Positions 1-6,992 of a stretch of DNA of 64,000 bases are shown here, one piece after another. The number at the start of each line of letters is the position of its first letter. Within the stretch, counting starts at the first letter, position 1. Source of the DNA: Cyanobium sp. N.Huapi 1H5 (GTDB lineage: Bacteria > Cyanobacteriota > Cyanobacteriia > PCC-6307 > Cyanobiaceae). The translations under genes and the position numbers were made by a program. The DNA lies in assembly GCF_024345535.1 (NCBI RefSeq), contig NZ_JAGQBH010000001.1, positions 124,001 to 188,000 on the forward strand, in the 5' to 3' direction. The notes under the pieces are model-generated. The model ran no database searches. It was not told where the DNA came from and saw nothing but the letters and a program-made list of their open reading frames with translations.

Positions 1-878
1 AGCAGGATCAGCCCGAGGCTGGCGAGAACGCCGGGCGTGAGCGGTTCGTGCAGGAAGGCCGCGGCCGTGAGCACCGTGACCACCACACTGGCGCTGCCGG
101 CGAAGGCCACCTGGGTGACGCTGAAGCGGGCGGTGCTCAGCTGGCGCAGGATCTCCGTCCCCAGGCTGAGGGTGAGGCCGTAGATGACGATCACACCGAT
201 CACCCACCAGAGCTGCAGCAGGAAGAAGTGCTGGGGGCCATAGACCAGCAGGGCGATCAGTCCGAACACCAGGGCGCCCACCAGGTTGGTGACACCCCCG
301 GTGAGGCCGCGGGACAGGTGCTGGGCCACCAGTTGGCGGCGCAGGCAGTTGCGCGTGGCCGTGGCGATCACCGCCAGCAGCGCCCACAGCAGTCCCGGCA
401 GCTGATCCATCCCCATGCCGAGGCCGGAGCCGAAGACCCTGCCGACCACCAGGCCCGCCAGGATCAGGGCCAGGCTGAGGGCAAAGCGCTCCGGCAGCCG
501 TTCCTTCAGCCACCACAGCGCCAGCAGGGCCGAGGCCGGCAGGGTGAGGGAGAACAGCAGGGTCTGGGTGATCACCGCCAGCTGGTCGAGGGCCATGTAG
601 AAGGCGAGCGGGGCCAGAAAGCAGCCGAGGAACGCATCGGCGGCGATGGCGAGGCGGACCCGGGGCCGGAGGCCGTCGATCTCCCGTCCCACATCCACGG
701 GCTCCGCGATCAGCAAGGCCAGGCCGATCATCAGCTGCGAAAGGAAAAAGACATTGCAGAAGCTGATCGGATTCTCACCGGCGATGGCGTGGGCCGCCCC
801 CTGCAGCTGCAGCCCCTTGAGCACCGTGCTGCGCAGGCCCGAAACGACGCTGTAGGCGATCAGGACGAGCGCCGTCAT
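1..878 (-). CDS. EamA/DMT-family membrane transporter, 3' end outside window
   Basis: Reading the minus strand from the ATG at 878 gives about 292 residues without a stop before the window edge, so the C-terminus is missing. The protein is a series of hydrophobic helices of the ten-helix drug/metabolite transporter (EamA) type. It begins MTALVLIAYSVVSGLRSTVL, and near the end it carries the second-half pattern with STARFSVTQVAFAGSASVVV followed by a helix containing FLHEPLTPG, where EamA proteins usually place their conserved Glu-Pro. Substrates of such transporters cannot be told from sequence. The ATG overlaps the stop of the upstream kinase gene by the four bases ATGA, so the two are probably translated together. 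Confidence 0.8.
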   Translation of the reverse strand, partial: MTALVLIAYSVVSGLRSTVLKGLQLQGAAHAIAGENPISFCNVFFLSQLMIGLALLIAEPVDVGREIDGLRPRVRLAIAADAFLGCFLAPLAFYMALDQLAVITQTLLFSLTLPASALLALWWLKERLPERFALSLALILAGLVVGRVFGSGLGMGMDQLPGLLWALLAVIATATRNCLRRQLVAQHLSRGLTGGVTNLVGALVFGLIALLVYGPQHFFLLQLWWVIGVIVIYGLTLSLGTEILRQLSTARFSVTQVAFAGSASVVVTVLTAAAFLHEPLTPGVLASLGLIL

Positions 879-1726
879 CGCGGCGTGGCGTCGCCGGGCG
901 GGATGGGCTGGGGCCCGGAGGGGAAGGGCTCGCCTCCCTGCTGCAGCACGCGGCCCGTGAGGCCATCGACCTGCAGATAGCCGTCCGCCCAGCCGGACAG
1001 CATCTCAAAGGTGGCAGGGCCGGTGGCGAAATACCGCCCAATCGCCGCCCGGGAGACATAGCGGCCCATGGCCACATAGCGCTCCAGCACCCTCCTGCGG
1101 CTGAGGGATTCGGGCACGCTGACATGCAGCAGGAACACCCGGTAACCCATCGCCCTGAGCTCCGGAATCAGGCGTCGGTAGCGATCGGCCCGGCTCATGG
1201 TTCCATCGTAAAGAAGGTCGAAACGGCAGGGCCGGCCGATGCCGGCCAGCAGGCGATCCACCAGCACACCGCTCTCGGCCTGGGTGAGATCCGCATTCCA
1301 GCCGCGGTACGCCGGCAGCTGGGCCCGCAAGGCATCGGCATCGATGCGCAGCGTGCCCGGTGCCAGGGCCACCGGCGCATGGGTGCGGAGCCCGGTGGAT
1401 TTCCCCGCCCCCGGGGGGCCGCCGGTGAGGATCGCGATCGGTGACCGGTGCGACACACAGACGGCCTCCTTCTGCGCTGCCGCGATGATGCGCTGCCGCT
1501 CTGAATCAGGACTGCTGATCGGGGCGAAACGGCTCAGGCACTGCTCCAGAAAATCGATCGCCGCCGGCGAGATCTGCGGCGAACCGGAGGGCTCCAGGAT
1601 CTGGCAGCTGGCGGGAAGCGCCTCGGCCGCGGTGGCCCCCGGCAGCGGCACCACCAGGGTGACCAACTCCGCCAGGCCCCAGAGCGGCAGCAGGAGCGAG
1701 GCGTGCCGCACGGCCCATCCGATCAC
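875..1726 (-). CDS. zeta-toxin-like P-loop kinase with N-terminal signal/anchor
   Basis: 283 residues. The Walker A motif GGPPGAGKST lies at residues 102-111, followed by RIDADALR (128-135) and YDGTMS (173-178), the order seen in zeta-toxin/PezT and related sugar-nucleotide or small-molecule kinases. The first 33 residues are hydrophobic with a short basic start and end ATAAEA, like a signal peptide or a membrane anchor, which is odd for an ATP-using kinase. No ATG lies between residue 1 and the Walker A motif, so the hydrophobic part is not easily removed by choosing a later ATG. No epsilon-type antitoxin gene lies beside it; the downstream partner is the EamA transporter (4-bp overlap). A housekeeping kinase is as likely as a toxin. 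Confidence 0.7.
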   Translation of the reverse strand: MIGWAVRHASLLLPLWGLAELVTLVVPLPGATAAEALPASCQILEPSGSPQISPAAIDFLEQCLSRFAPISSPDSERQRIIAAAQKEAVCVSHRSPIAILTGGPPGAGKSTGLRTHAPVALAPGTLRIDADALRAQLPAYRGWNADLTQAESGVLVDRLLAGIGRPCRFDLLYDGTMSRADRYRRLIPELRAMGYRVFLLHVSVPESLSRRRVLERYVAMGRYVSRAAIGRYFATGPATFEMLSGWADGYLQVDGLTGRVLQQGGEPFPSGPQPIPPGDATPR

Positions 1727-1889
1727 CCAGGGACGCTAAGCGGGACGCCCCGCCACAGCCACAGCCACGCCCGGGCTGGCCGCCGGGCAGCGGGGGATTC
1801 CCTCCCTTAACGTTTTTGAGGCGTTCGCCACGGCCCTCCGCGGCTGGCCGGATGCCCCACCCTCCGCGCCTGGACCTCCACTTCTGGCC

Positions 1890-2333
1890 CTGCGAACCCT
1901 GAAACGTCGCTTCCGCCAGGCCATCGAATGGGTCTGGCGCCAGGAGGGCAGCCACGGCCAGCGGGCCCGGGGGCTGGCGGCCGGGGTGTTCATGGGCTGC
2001 TTCCCGATCTTCGGCTTCCAGACCGTGCTGGGGGTGGCGCTGGCCAGCCTGGTGCGGGGCAACCACCTGCTGGCCGCCGCCGGCACCTGGATCAGCAATC
2101 CGATCACCGACATCCCCCTGATCTGGTTCAACTACCAGCTGGGCAGCCTGCTGCTGGGGCCCGGCAGGGGCTGGCCGGGACGCCTGACCCTGCACCACGA
2201 GACCCTGCGCCAGCTGGGCTGGGACTTCACCTCCCGCCTGCTGCTCGGCTCGGCGGTGGTGGGGGTGGTGGCGGCGACGCTCAGCGGTTTCCTCTGCCTG
2301 CGGTGGCTGGAGCGCCGCCAGCGGGCCTCCTGA
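1890..2333 (+). CDS. DUF2062 family membrane protein (start uncertain)
   Basis: The frame reads LRTLKRRFRQAIEW, then a Gly/Ala-rich segment with RARGLAAGVFMGCFPIFGFQ, then AAAGTWISNPITDIPLIW and a last hydrophobic helix. This is the DUF2062 pattern (residues around GxFxGxxPxxGxQ and NPxTxxP), a small two-to-three-helix membrane protein of unknown role found next to glycosyltransferases or alone. The conserved basic N-terminus lies upstream of the first ATG/GTG in frame (GTG 1986, ATG 1992). Going further up, the frame stays open but offers no ATG, GTG or TTG, so a CTG near 1890 is proposed only because it gives the usual length. The downstream GNAT gene starts 14 bp after the stop. Confidence 0.6.
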   Translation: MRTLKRRFRQAIEWVWRQEGSHGQRARGLAAGVFMGCFPIFGFQTVLGVALASLVRGNHLLAAAGTWISNPITDIPLIWFNYQLGSLLLGPGRGWPGRLTLHHETLRQLGWDFTSRLLLGSAVVGVVAATLSGFLCLRWLERRQRAS

Positions 2334-2347
2334 ACGCTGCCGCACCG

Positions 2348-2869
2348 ATGCCGGACATCCCCGTGGCCCCCTCACCCCTGATCGACATTCGCGAGGCCGA
2401 CCTCAGTGACCCGGTGGATGGCGCTGCGCTGCTGGCCCTGATGGAGGTCTATGCCCGCGACCCCATGGGTGGCGGCCAGGGCCTGTCCGCCTTCACCCGG
2501 GCCCATCTCATCGAGGCGCTGGCGAGCCGCCCTTCCGCGCACGTCATCCTGGCCCTGGCAGCGCAGGAGCCGGCCGGGCTGGCCATCGGCCTGGAGGGTT
2601 TCTCCACCTTCGCCTGCCGGCCCCTGCTCAACATCCACGATCTGGTGGTGGCCGAAGCGTTCCGCCGGCAGGGGGTGGGGCGGCGACTGCTGCAGCGGGC
2701 CGAGGTGATCGCCCGTCGGCTCGGCTGCTGCAAGCTCACCCTGGAGGTGCTGGAAGGGAACGGGGCGGCCCAGGCCGCCTACAGCAGTGCCGGGTTCCGT
2801 CCGTATCAGCTGGACCCCGCCATGGGCCGGGCCCAGTTCTGGGAAAAGCCGCTCCCTGATGGAGGCTGA
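2348..2869 (+). CDS. GNAT family N-acetyltransferase
   Basis: 173 residues from the ATG at 2348. The core reads HDLVVAEAFRRQGVGRRLLQ (the acetyl-CoA-binding motif A with RRQGVG) and is followed by AEVIARRLGCCKLTLEVLEG and AAYSSAGF, which is the usual strand-helix-strand end of GCN5-type acetyltransferases, with a Tyr placed to act as general acid. The fold and acetyl-CoA use are well supported, but the acceptor is unknown. The gene follows the DUF2062 gene by 14 bp, suggesting one transcript. Confidence 0.82.
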   Translation: MPDIPVAPSPLIDIREADLSDPVDGAALLALMEVYARDPMGGGQGLSAFTRAHLIEALASRPSAHVILALAAQEPAGLAIGLEGFSTFACRPLLNIHDLVVAEAFRRQGVGRRLLQRAEVIARRLGCCKLTLEVLEGNGAAQAAYSSAGFRPYQLDPAMGRAQFWEKPLPDGG

Positions 2870-2873
2870 AGCC

Positions 2874-3062
2874 TCAGGATTCGGCCAGTCCGGGAAACAC
2901 CATCAGGTCGATGTGGCCGCCGGAAGGTTGACGCCACTCACGGAATTCCGCCGCCAGGGCCCTGTGCTCATGGTCGAGGGATTGCGACTCCAGATCCAGC
3001 AGGCGCTGATGCACCAGATCGAGCGTGTTGTCGATGAGCTGGGCGGCCTGTTCGGAGGTCAT
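2874..3062 (-). CDS. small hypothetical protein, 62 aa
   Basis: Starting at the ATG at 3062 the frame gives MTSEQAAQLIDNTLDLVHQR and ends in PGLAES. It is acidic and strongly helical, with no membrane segment or cysteine. The frame is open further upstream, but the upstream part is Arg/Gly-rich and looks non-coding. The gene is tail-to-tail with the GNAT gene, only 4 bp apart. I do not recognise the family. It could be a short regulatory or structural protein; gene status rests on protein-like composition alone. Confidence 0.5.
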   Translation of the reverse strand: MTSEQAAQLIDNTLDLVHQRLLDLESQSLDHEHRALAAEFREWRQPSGGHIDLMVFPGLAES

Positions 3063-3174
3063 GGCATCGCTGCGATGGAGAAAGCCTGAGCTTCGAGGTG
3101 TTGTAGAAGACGCCGCCAGGGTCGGCTGTAGCCCCTGACACGGGCCGTCTGCCGCGTCGGCGGACCCGCACCGA

Positions 3175-4662
3175 TCAGCCCCCCACGGCGGTCTCGCTGG
3201 ACACCGTCCGCACCAGCCACCGCTGCAGCGGCGTCCAGTCGTCCCGTTCATCAATGGCCGCCCAGAGCCGCTCGATCACGGGACGCACCGGGGGCTCCGG
3301 CGGGTTCCAGCGCTGCAGGCCGGAGCCGATGGCGGCCTCGGCGGTGCCCCCCGGGCCGGAGGCCGCGGCGTGGCTCCAGCGCCACCAGCTGTCCCGCCAG
3401 GCGAGCCATTCGGCCCTTGGCGGCGCCGGGGCCTCCGCCAGGAAAGGCTCCAGGTCCTCGGCCGTGGCCGGCAGCCCGCCGGTCCGGATGCGTTGGGCCA
3501 GGCCGGCGAAGAAACCGCCGTAGGCCACGGGCCAACGGGCCAGCAACCGCAGGGTGGGGGGCACCGGATCGGGGAGGTCGGCGGCCGCCATTACGGGGGA
3601 GCTGGCGGCTTCGAAGCCGAGGCGGCGGAGCAGGCACCGGCGGTAGTGGACGTCATAGACCTCACCGAACGGCTCCAGCGCCGCCTCCAGGGGCCCCCGG
3701 GGCAGCAGCATCGCCAGGGGCTCCTGCAGCAGCCGCAGATTGTGCTCGCAGACCAGCGGCTGGCGGCCGTAGGCGTAGAGGCCGTCGTGGTCGAAATAGG
3801 CGGCGGTGAAGCCCGGATCCCAGGTCTCGAGGAAGGCGAAGGGGCCGTAGTCGAAACTCTCGCCGGCCAGCGACATGTTGTCGGTGTTGAGCACCCCATG
3901 GATGAAGCCCGCCGCCATCCATTCGGCCGCCAGCCGCGCCAGCCGCTGCACCAGCTCGGCGTAGAAGGCCACCAGCAGCTGCTCGCCGTCGCTGTGGATC
4001 GCCGCCAGGTGCGGGTAGTGGACGGCCACCACGTGGCGCAGCAGCCGCTCCAGCTGGGCCGGCTGGCGCCGGAACAGCAGTCGTTCGCAGGTACCGAAGC
4101 GCAGGTGGGTGCGGGCCAGGCGCACCATCACCGCACTGCGGGTGGGGGAGGGTTCATCGCCGCGCCAGAGATCTTCGCCGGTCTCGATCAGCGCCAGGGT
4201 GCGGCTGGTGGTGACGCCGAGGCGGTGCAGGGCCTCGGCGGCGATCACCTCCCGCACCCCGCCCTTGAGGGTGAGGCGGCCGTCACCGCCCCGGCTCCAG
4301 GGGGTGGTGCCCGACCCCTTGGTGCCCAGGTCCTGCAGCTGGCCGTGGCGATCGCGCAGCTGGCCATAGAGGAAGCCGCGGCCGTCCCCCAGCAGGGGGT
4401 TGTAGGTGCCGAACTGATGGCCGTGGTAGCGGAGGGCCAGCAGGGGGGCGCGGCCCTCGAATCGCCCGTAGGCCGCCTCCAGGTCGTCGTCGCTGACGCC
4501 GGTCGGGTCGAGACCCAGCTGGTGGAGCAGGGGGTCGTTGCGGAACCGCAGACGCGTGAGCGGAAACGCCGCCGCCTCCACCACATCCCAGTACTCAGGC
4601 CCGAGATCCTCAAGGGCGCCCACAAAGGGCAGCCCCAGCAGGGGGTTGGGGCGGGCGGACAT
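3175..4662 (-). CDS. selO: SelO (YdiU/UPF0061) protein adenylyltransferase
   Basis: 495 residues from the ATG at 4662 (the frame is open further up, but the Arg/Pro-rich start there is unlike the family). SelO is a kinase-fold enzyme that binds ATP upside down and AMPylates Ser/Thr/Tyr of redox proteins. Visible signatures are RYHGHQFGTYNPLLGDGRGF, LGTKGSGTTPWSRGGDGRL, the REVIAAEALHRLGV helix, and the metal/catalytic stretch HGVLNTDNMSLAGE followed by FDYGPFAFLETWDP. The C-terminus lacks the Cys/Sec motif of the eukaryotic long form. Length fits bacterial SelO. The gene is divergent from the PepSY-protein gene, with about 124 bp between them. Confidence 0.93.
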   Translation of the reverse strand: MSARPNPLLGLPFVGALEDLGPEYWDVVEAAAFPLTRLRFRNDPLLHQLGLDPTGVSDDDLEAAYGRFEGRAPLLALRYHGHQFGTYNPLLGDGRGFLYGQLRDRHGQLQDLGTKGSGTTPWSRGGDGRLTLKGGVREVIAAEALHRLGVTTSRTLALIETGEDLWRGDEPSPTRSAVMVRLARTHLRFGTCERLLFRRQPAQLERLLRHVVAVHYPHLAAIHSDGEQLLVAFYAELVQRLARLAAEWMAAGFIHGVLNTDNMSLAGESFDYGPFAFLETWDPGFTAAYFDHDGLYAYGRQPLVCEHNLRLLQEPLAMLLPRGPLEAALEPFGEVYDVHYRRCLLRRLGFEAASSPVMAAADLPDPVPPTLRLLARWPVAYGGFFAGLAQRIRTGGLPATAEDLEPFLAEAPAPPRAEWLAWRDSWWRWSHAAASGPGGTAEAAIGSGLQRWNPPEPPVRPVIERLWAAIDERDDWTPLQRWLVRTVSSETAVGG

Positions 4663-4786
4663 CGGCGGGGGCAGTCGCGGTGGCAGTGGCCGGGCCGACC
4701 CTAGGGAGCGGGGCGCGGACGGCAGCGTTACCGTGACGGCCTTGCGCATGACGGCCTCGCAGATGATCGCCTTGCGGACCGTTGCG

Positions 4787-5302
4787 ATGGCTCGTCGGAT
4801 CAGCCTCTCCATCCCCGCCCTCGCCCTTGCCGTGGGTATGGGGCTGGGCGCCCCTCAGGCGCTGGCCAGCGACACCGGCAACAGCGCCGGAATCACCGCC
4901 GCCCGGGCGGCCGCCATTGCCCTGCAGCGGGTCCCCGGAGGCACCGTCGTCGACATCGATCCCGGCCTCGAAGGCGGCCGGGCGGTGTGGGAGGTGCTGG
5001 TCCGCAGGCCCGACAACACCGGCAGCGAGATTTACCTCAACGCCACCACCGGGGCAGTCCTCCGGCAGGAACGGGAGTCGATCCCCCGTGAGGCCATGGG
5101 ACCCGGACCGGCGCTCACCGTCCAGCAGGCGATCCAGACCGCCACGGCCGCCGTCCCCGGGGGCCGGGTGATCGCGATCGAGCTTGATACGGAGAACGGC
5201 CGCAGGGTGTGGGATGCCAAGGTCGCCGGTCCGGGCGGACGGATGGAGATCACCATCGATGCCGCGACCGGCAGGGTCCTCGAGCAGAAGCGCGCCGAGT
5301 AG
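4787..5302 (+). CDS. exported protein with two PepSY domains
   Basis: 171 residues from the ATG at 4787, which gives a classical signal peptide (basic start MARR, hydrophobic core ALALAVGMGLG, cleavage near ALA-SD). Earlier in-frame ATGs at 4763 and 4748 would add 8-13 residues. Two copies of a PepSY-like unit follow: ITAARAAAIALQRVPGGTVV with a strand pair ending LNATTGAVL, and LTVQQAIQTATAAVPGGRVI ending IDAATGRVL. PepSY units are found in protease-inhibiting and redox/metal-linked envelope proteins; the exact role is unknown. The protein should be periplasmic. Confidence 0.8.
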   Translation: MARRISLSIPALALAVGMGLGAPQALASDTGNSAGITAARAAAIALQRVPGGTVVDIDPGLEGGRAVWEVLVRRPDNTGSEIYLNATTGAVLRQERESIPREAMGPGPALTVQQAIQTATAAVPGGRVIAIELDTENGRRVWDAKVAGPGGRMEITIDAATGRVLEQKRAE

Positions 5303-5346
5303 GCCGGATCTGGGTACCGTCAGGAGTCGCCCCAGGGGCCGCCGGC

Positions 5347-5814
5347 ATGTACTTCGTCATCATCATCGCCCTCATGCTCGTTCTGCCGGTGGCCAGCATC
5401 AGCGTGGAGGTGCTGGCGGGCCAGGCCGCCTTCACGCCGGCCCTGGTCGGCAAGTGGTTCGTGTTCTGGTCCGTGGGCGTTCGCCTGGGGATGGCGGGCC
5501 TGCGCCAGATTCTTCAGCCCCGCTATACGGCCGAGGTGATTCTTTCTCTCAAGTCAGAGGATTCTCTGGTGCTTGTCAGGGAACTCGGCTTTGCCAATCT
5601 GTCGATCGGACTGATTGGCCTGGCCAGCCTGATTCAGCCATCGTGGAGCTCCGCCGCGGCCCTGGCCGGCGGTGTGTTCTATGCCTTGGCGGGCGTCCAA
5701 CACACGTTCCGCGCCGAGCGCAACGGGAAGGAAACGATCGCCATGGCCTCCGACCTGTGGGCGGCCGTCGTGCTGCTCTCGAGCCTCTCGCTGCAGCGCA
5801 TTCCCTTGATCTGA
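5347..5814 (+). CDS. DUF6790-type integral membrane protein
   Basis: 155 residues starting MYFVIIIALMLVLPVASISV, followed by a Trp/Phe-rich helix (KWFVFWSVGVRLGMAGLRQ) and two further helices, four in all. The length, the Tyr-Phe start and the FRAERNGKETIAMASDLWAA segment fit the small DUF6790 membrane family. It lies 44 bp after the PepSY gene and could share its transcript. Function is unknown. Confidence 0.7.
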   Translation: MYFVIIIALMLVLPVASISVEVLAGQAAFTPALVGKWFVFWSVGVRLGMAGLRQILQPRYTAEVILSLKSEDSLVLVRELGFANLSIGLIGLASLIQPSWSSAAALAGGVFYALAGVQHTFRAERNGKETIAMASDLWAAVVLLSSLSLQRIPLI

Positions 5815-5921
5815 GCAAAGCAACCGGCCGGACTGCAGCAGATCTGCACTGTCAGCATCCGTCAGGGGATTCCTGCATAGGGTTAAAGGGAGTGAAAGGC
5901 CTGAAGCAGGAAGGTGAAGTG

Positions 5922-6992
5922 ATGAGAATCGCGCAGATTTCAACGCTCCACGAGAGAGTTCCGCCGATCGGCTATGGGGGAACCGAACGGGTTGTTCACT
6001 ATCTCACCGAAGAACTGGTGCGCCGCGGCCATGAGGTGGTGCTGTTTGCCAGCGGTGACTCCCTCACCAGTGCCGAGCTGTTCCCCTGTGTCCCGCAGTC
6101 CCTGCGGCAGAGCGGAAACGGCAGTGATCCCAGCGTGCATGAGGCCATCCAGCTCGACCATGTGGTCAAGCGGCACGATGACTTCGACATCCTGCACTTT
6201 CACAATGGCCATGGCCATTTCCCCCTGGCGTCGCTGCTCGGGGTGCCCCACCTGAGCACGGTGCACGGCCCCCTGCATGCCCCCGAGCAGACCATGCTGT
6301 ACAGCCATTTCCACAAGGTGCCGCTGGTCTCCATCTCGGAGTCCCAGCGTCAGCCCGTTCCCGGGGCCAACTGGCTGGGCACCGTCCACCACGGGCTGCC
6401 CACCGACCTCTATCGCTACCAGGATTCCCCTTCCCCGTACCTGGCCTTCGTCGGTCGCATCTCACCGGAAAAACGGCTCGATCGCGCCATCGCGATCGCC
6501 ACGGCGGTGGGTCTGCCGCTGAAGGTGGCGGCCAAGATCGACCCGGTGGACCGGGCCTACTTCCGGGAGCAGATCGAACCACTGATGCTCAGCAATCCGC
6601 TGGTGGAATTCATCGGCGAGGTGAACGATGACGGCAAGCAGGAGTTGCTGGCAGGTGCCCTTGCCCTGCTGTTCCCGATCGACTGGCCGGAGCCCTTCGG
6701 CCTGGTGATGATCGAGGCCAACGCCTGCGGCACGCCCGTGATCGCCTGGCGCAACGGCTCGACCCCCGAGGTGATTCTCGATGGGATCAACGGCTTCCTG
6801 GTGGCCTCGATCGAGGAGGCCGTTGCCGCGATCGGCCGGCTGGAGCAGCTGGACCGCGCCCGGGTCCGCGGCCACTTCGAGGTCCGCTTCTCGGTCAGTC
6901 GTCAGGCCGAGGACTATGAACAGCTCTACCGGCACCTGATCCAGGCCAGTCGCTGCCACAACAACGCCCACCGGATCCCGGTGCATGCCTGA
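5922..6992 (+). CDS. GT4-family glycosyltransferase
   Basis: 356 residues from the ATG at 5922, which is preceded by a good AAGGTGA ribosome site. GT-B fold: the N-terminal half has MRIAQISTLHE, the loop PPIGYGGTERVVHYL and FDILHFHNGHGHFPLA; the C-terminal half has VGRISPEKRLDRAIAIA and the donor-binding EPFGLVMIEANACGTPVIAW (the E-x7-E motif). GT4 enzymes are retaining transferases that use nucleotide sugars. The acceptor is unknown. The gene overlaps the following debranching-type gene by 8 bp, so a role in making or tailoring a glucan or glucoside is a fair inference. About 106 bp upstream hold no gene. Confidence 0.88.
   Translation: MRIAQISTLHERVPPIGYGGTERVVHYLTEELVRRGHEVVLFASGDSLTSAELFPCVPQSLRQSGNGSDPSVHEAIQLDHVVKRHDDFDILHFHNGHGHFPLASLLGVPHLSTVHGPLHAPEQTMLYSHFHKVPLVSISESQRQPVPGANWLGTVHHGLPTDLYRYQDSPSPYLAFVGRISPEKRLDRAIAIATAVGLPLKVAAKIDPVDRAYFREQIEPLMLSNPLVEFIGEVNDDGKQELLAGALALLFPIDWPEPFGLVMIEANACGTPVIAWRNGSTPEVILDGINGFLVASIEEAVAAIGRLEQLDRARVRGHFEVRFSVSRQAEDYEQLYRHLIQASRCHNNAHRIPVHA

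Noticed and set aside
48-980. A 310-codon plus-strand frame at the left edge
   Set aside because: The minus strand carries a clean EamA transporter from 878; the plus frame is Gln/Gly/Glu-rich with no hydrophobic or domain pattern.
875-1726. Zeta/epsilon toxin-antitoxin module
   Set aside because: Only the kinase is present; no small antitoxin gene lies on either side and the protein has an export signal. A toxin-antitoxin call is not supported.
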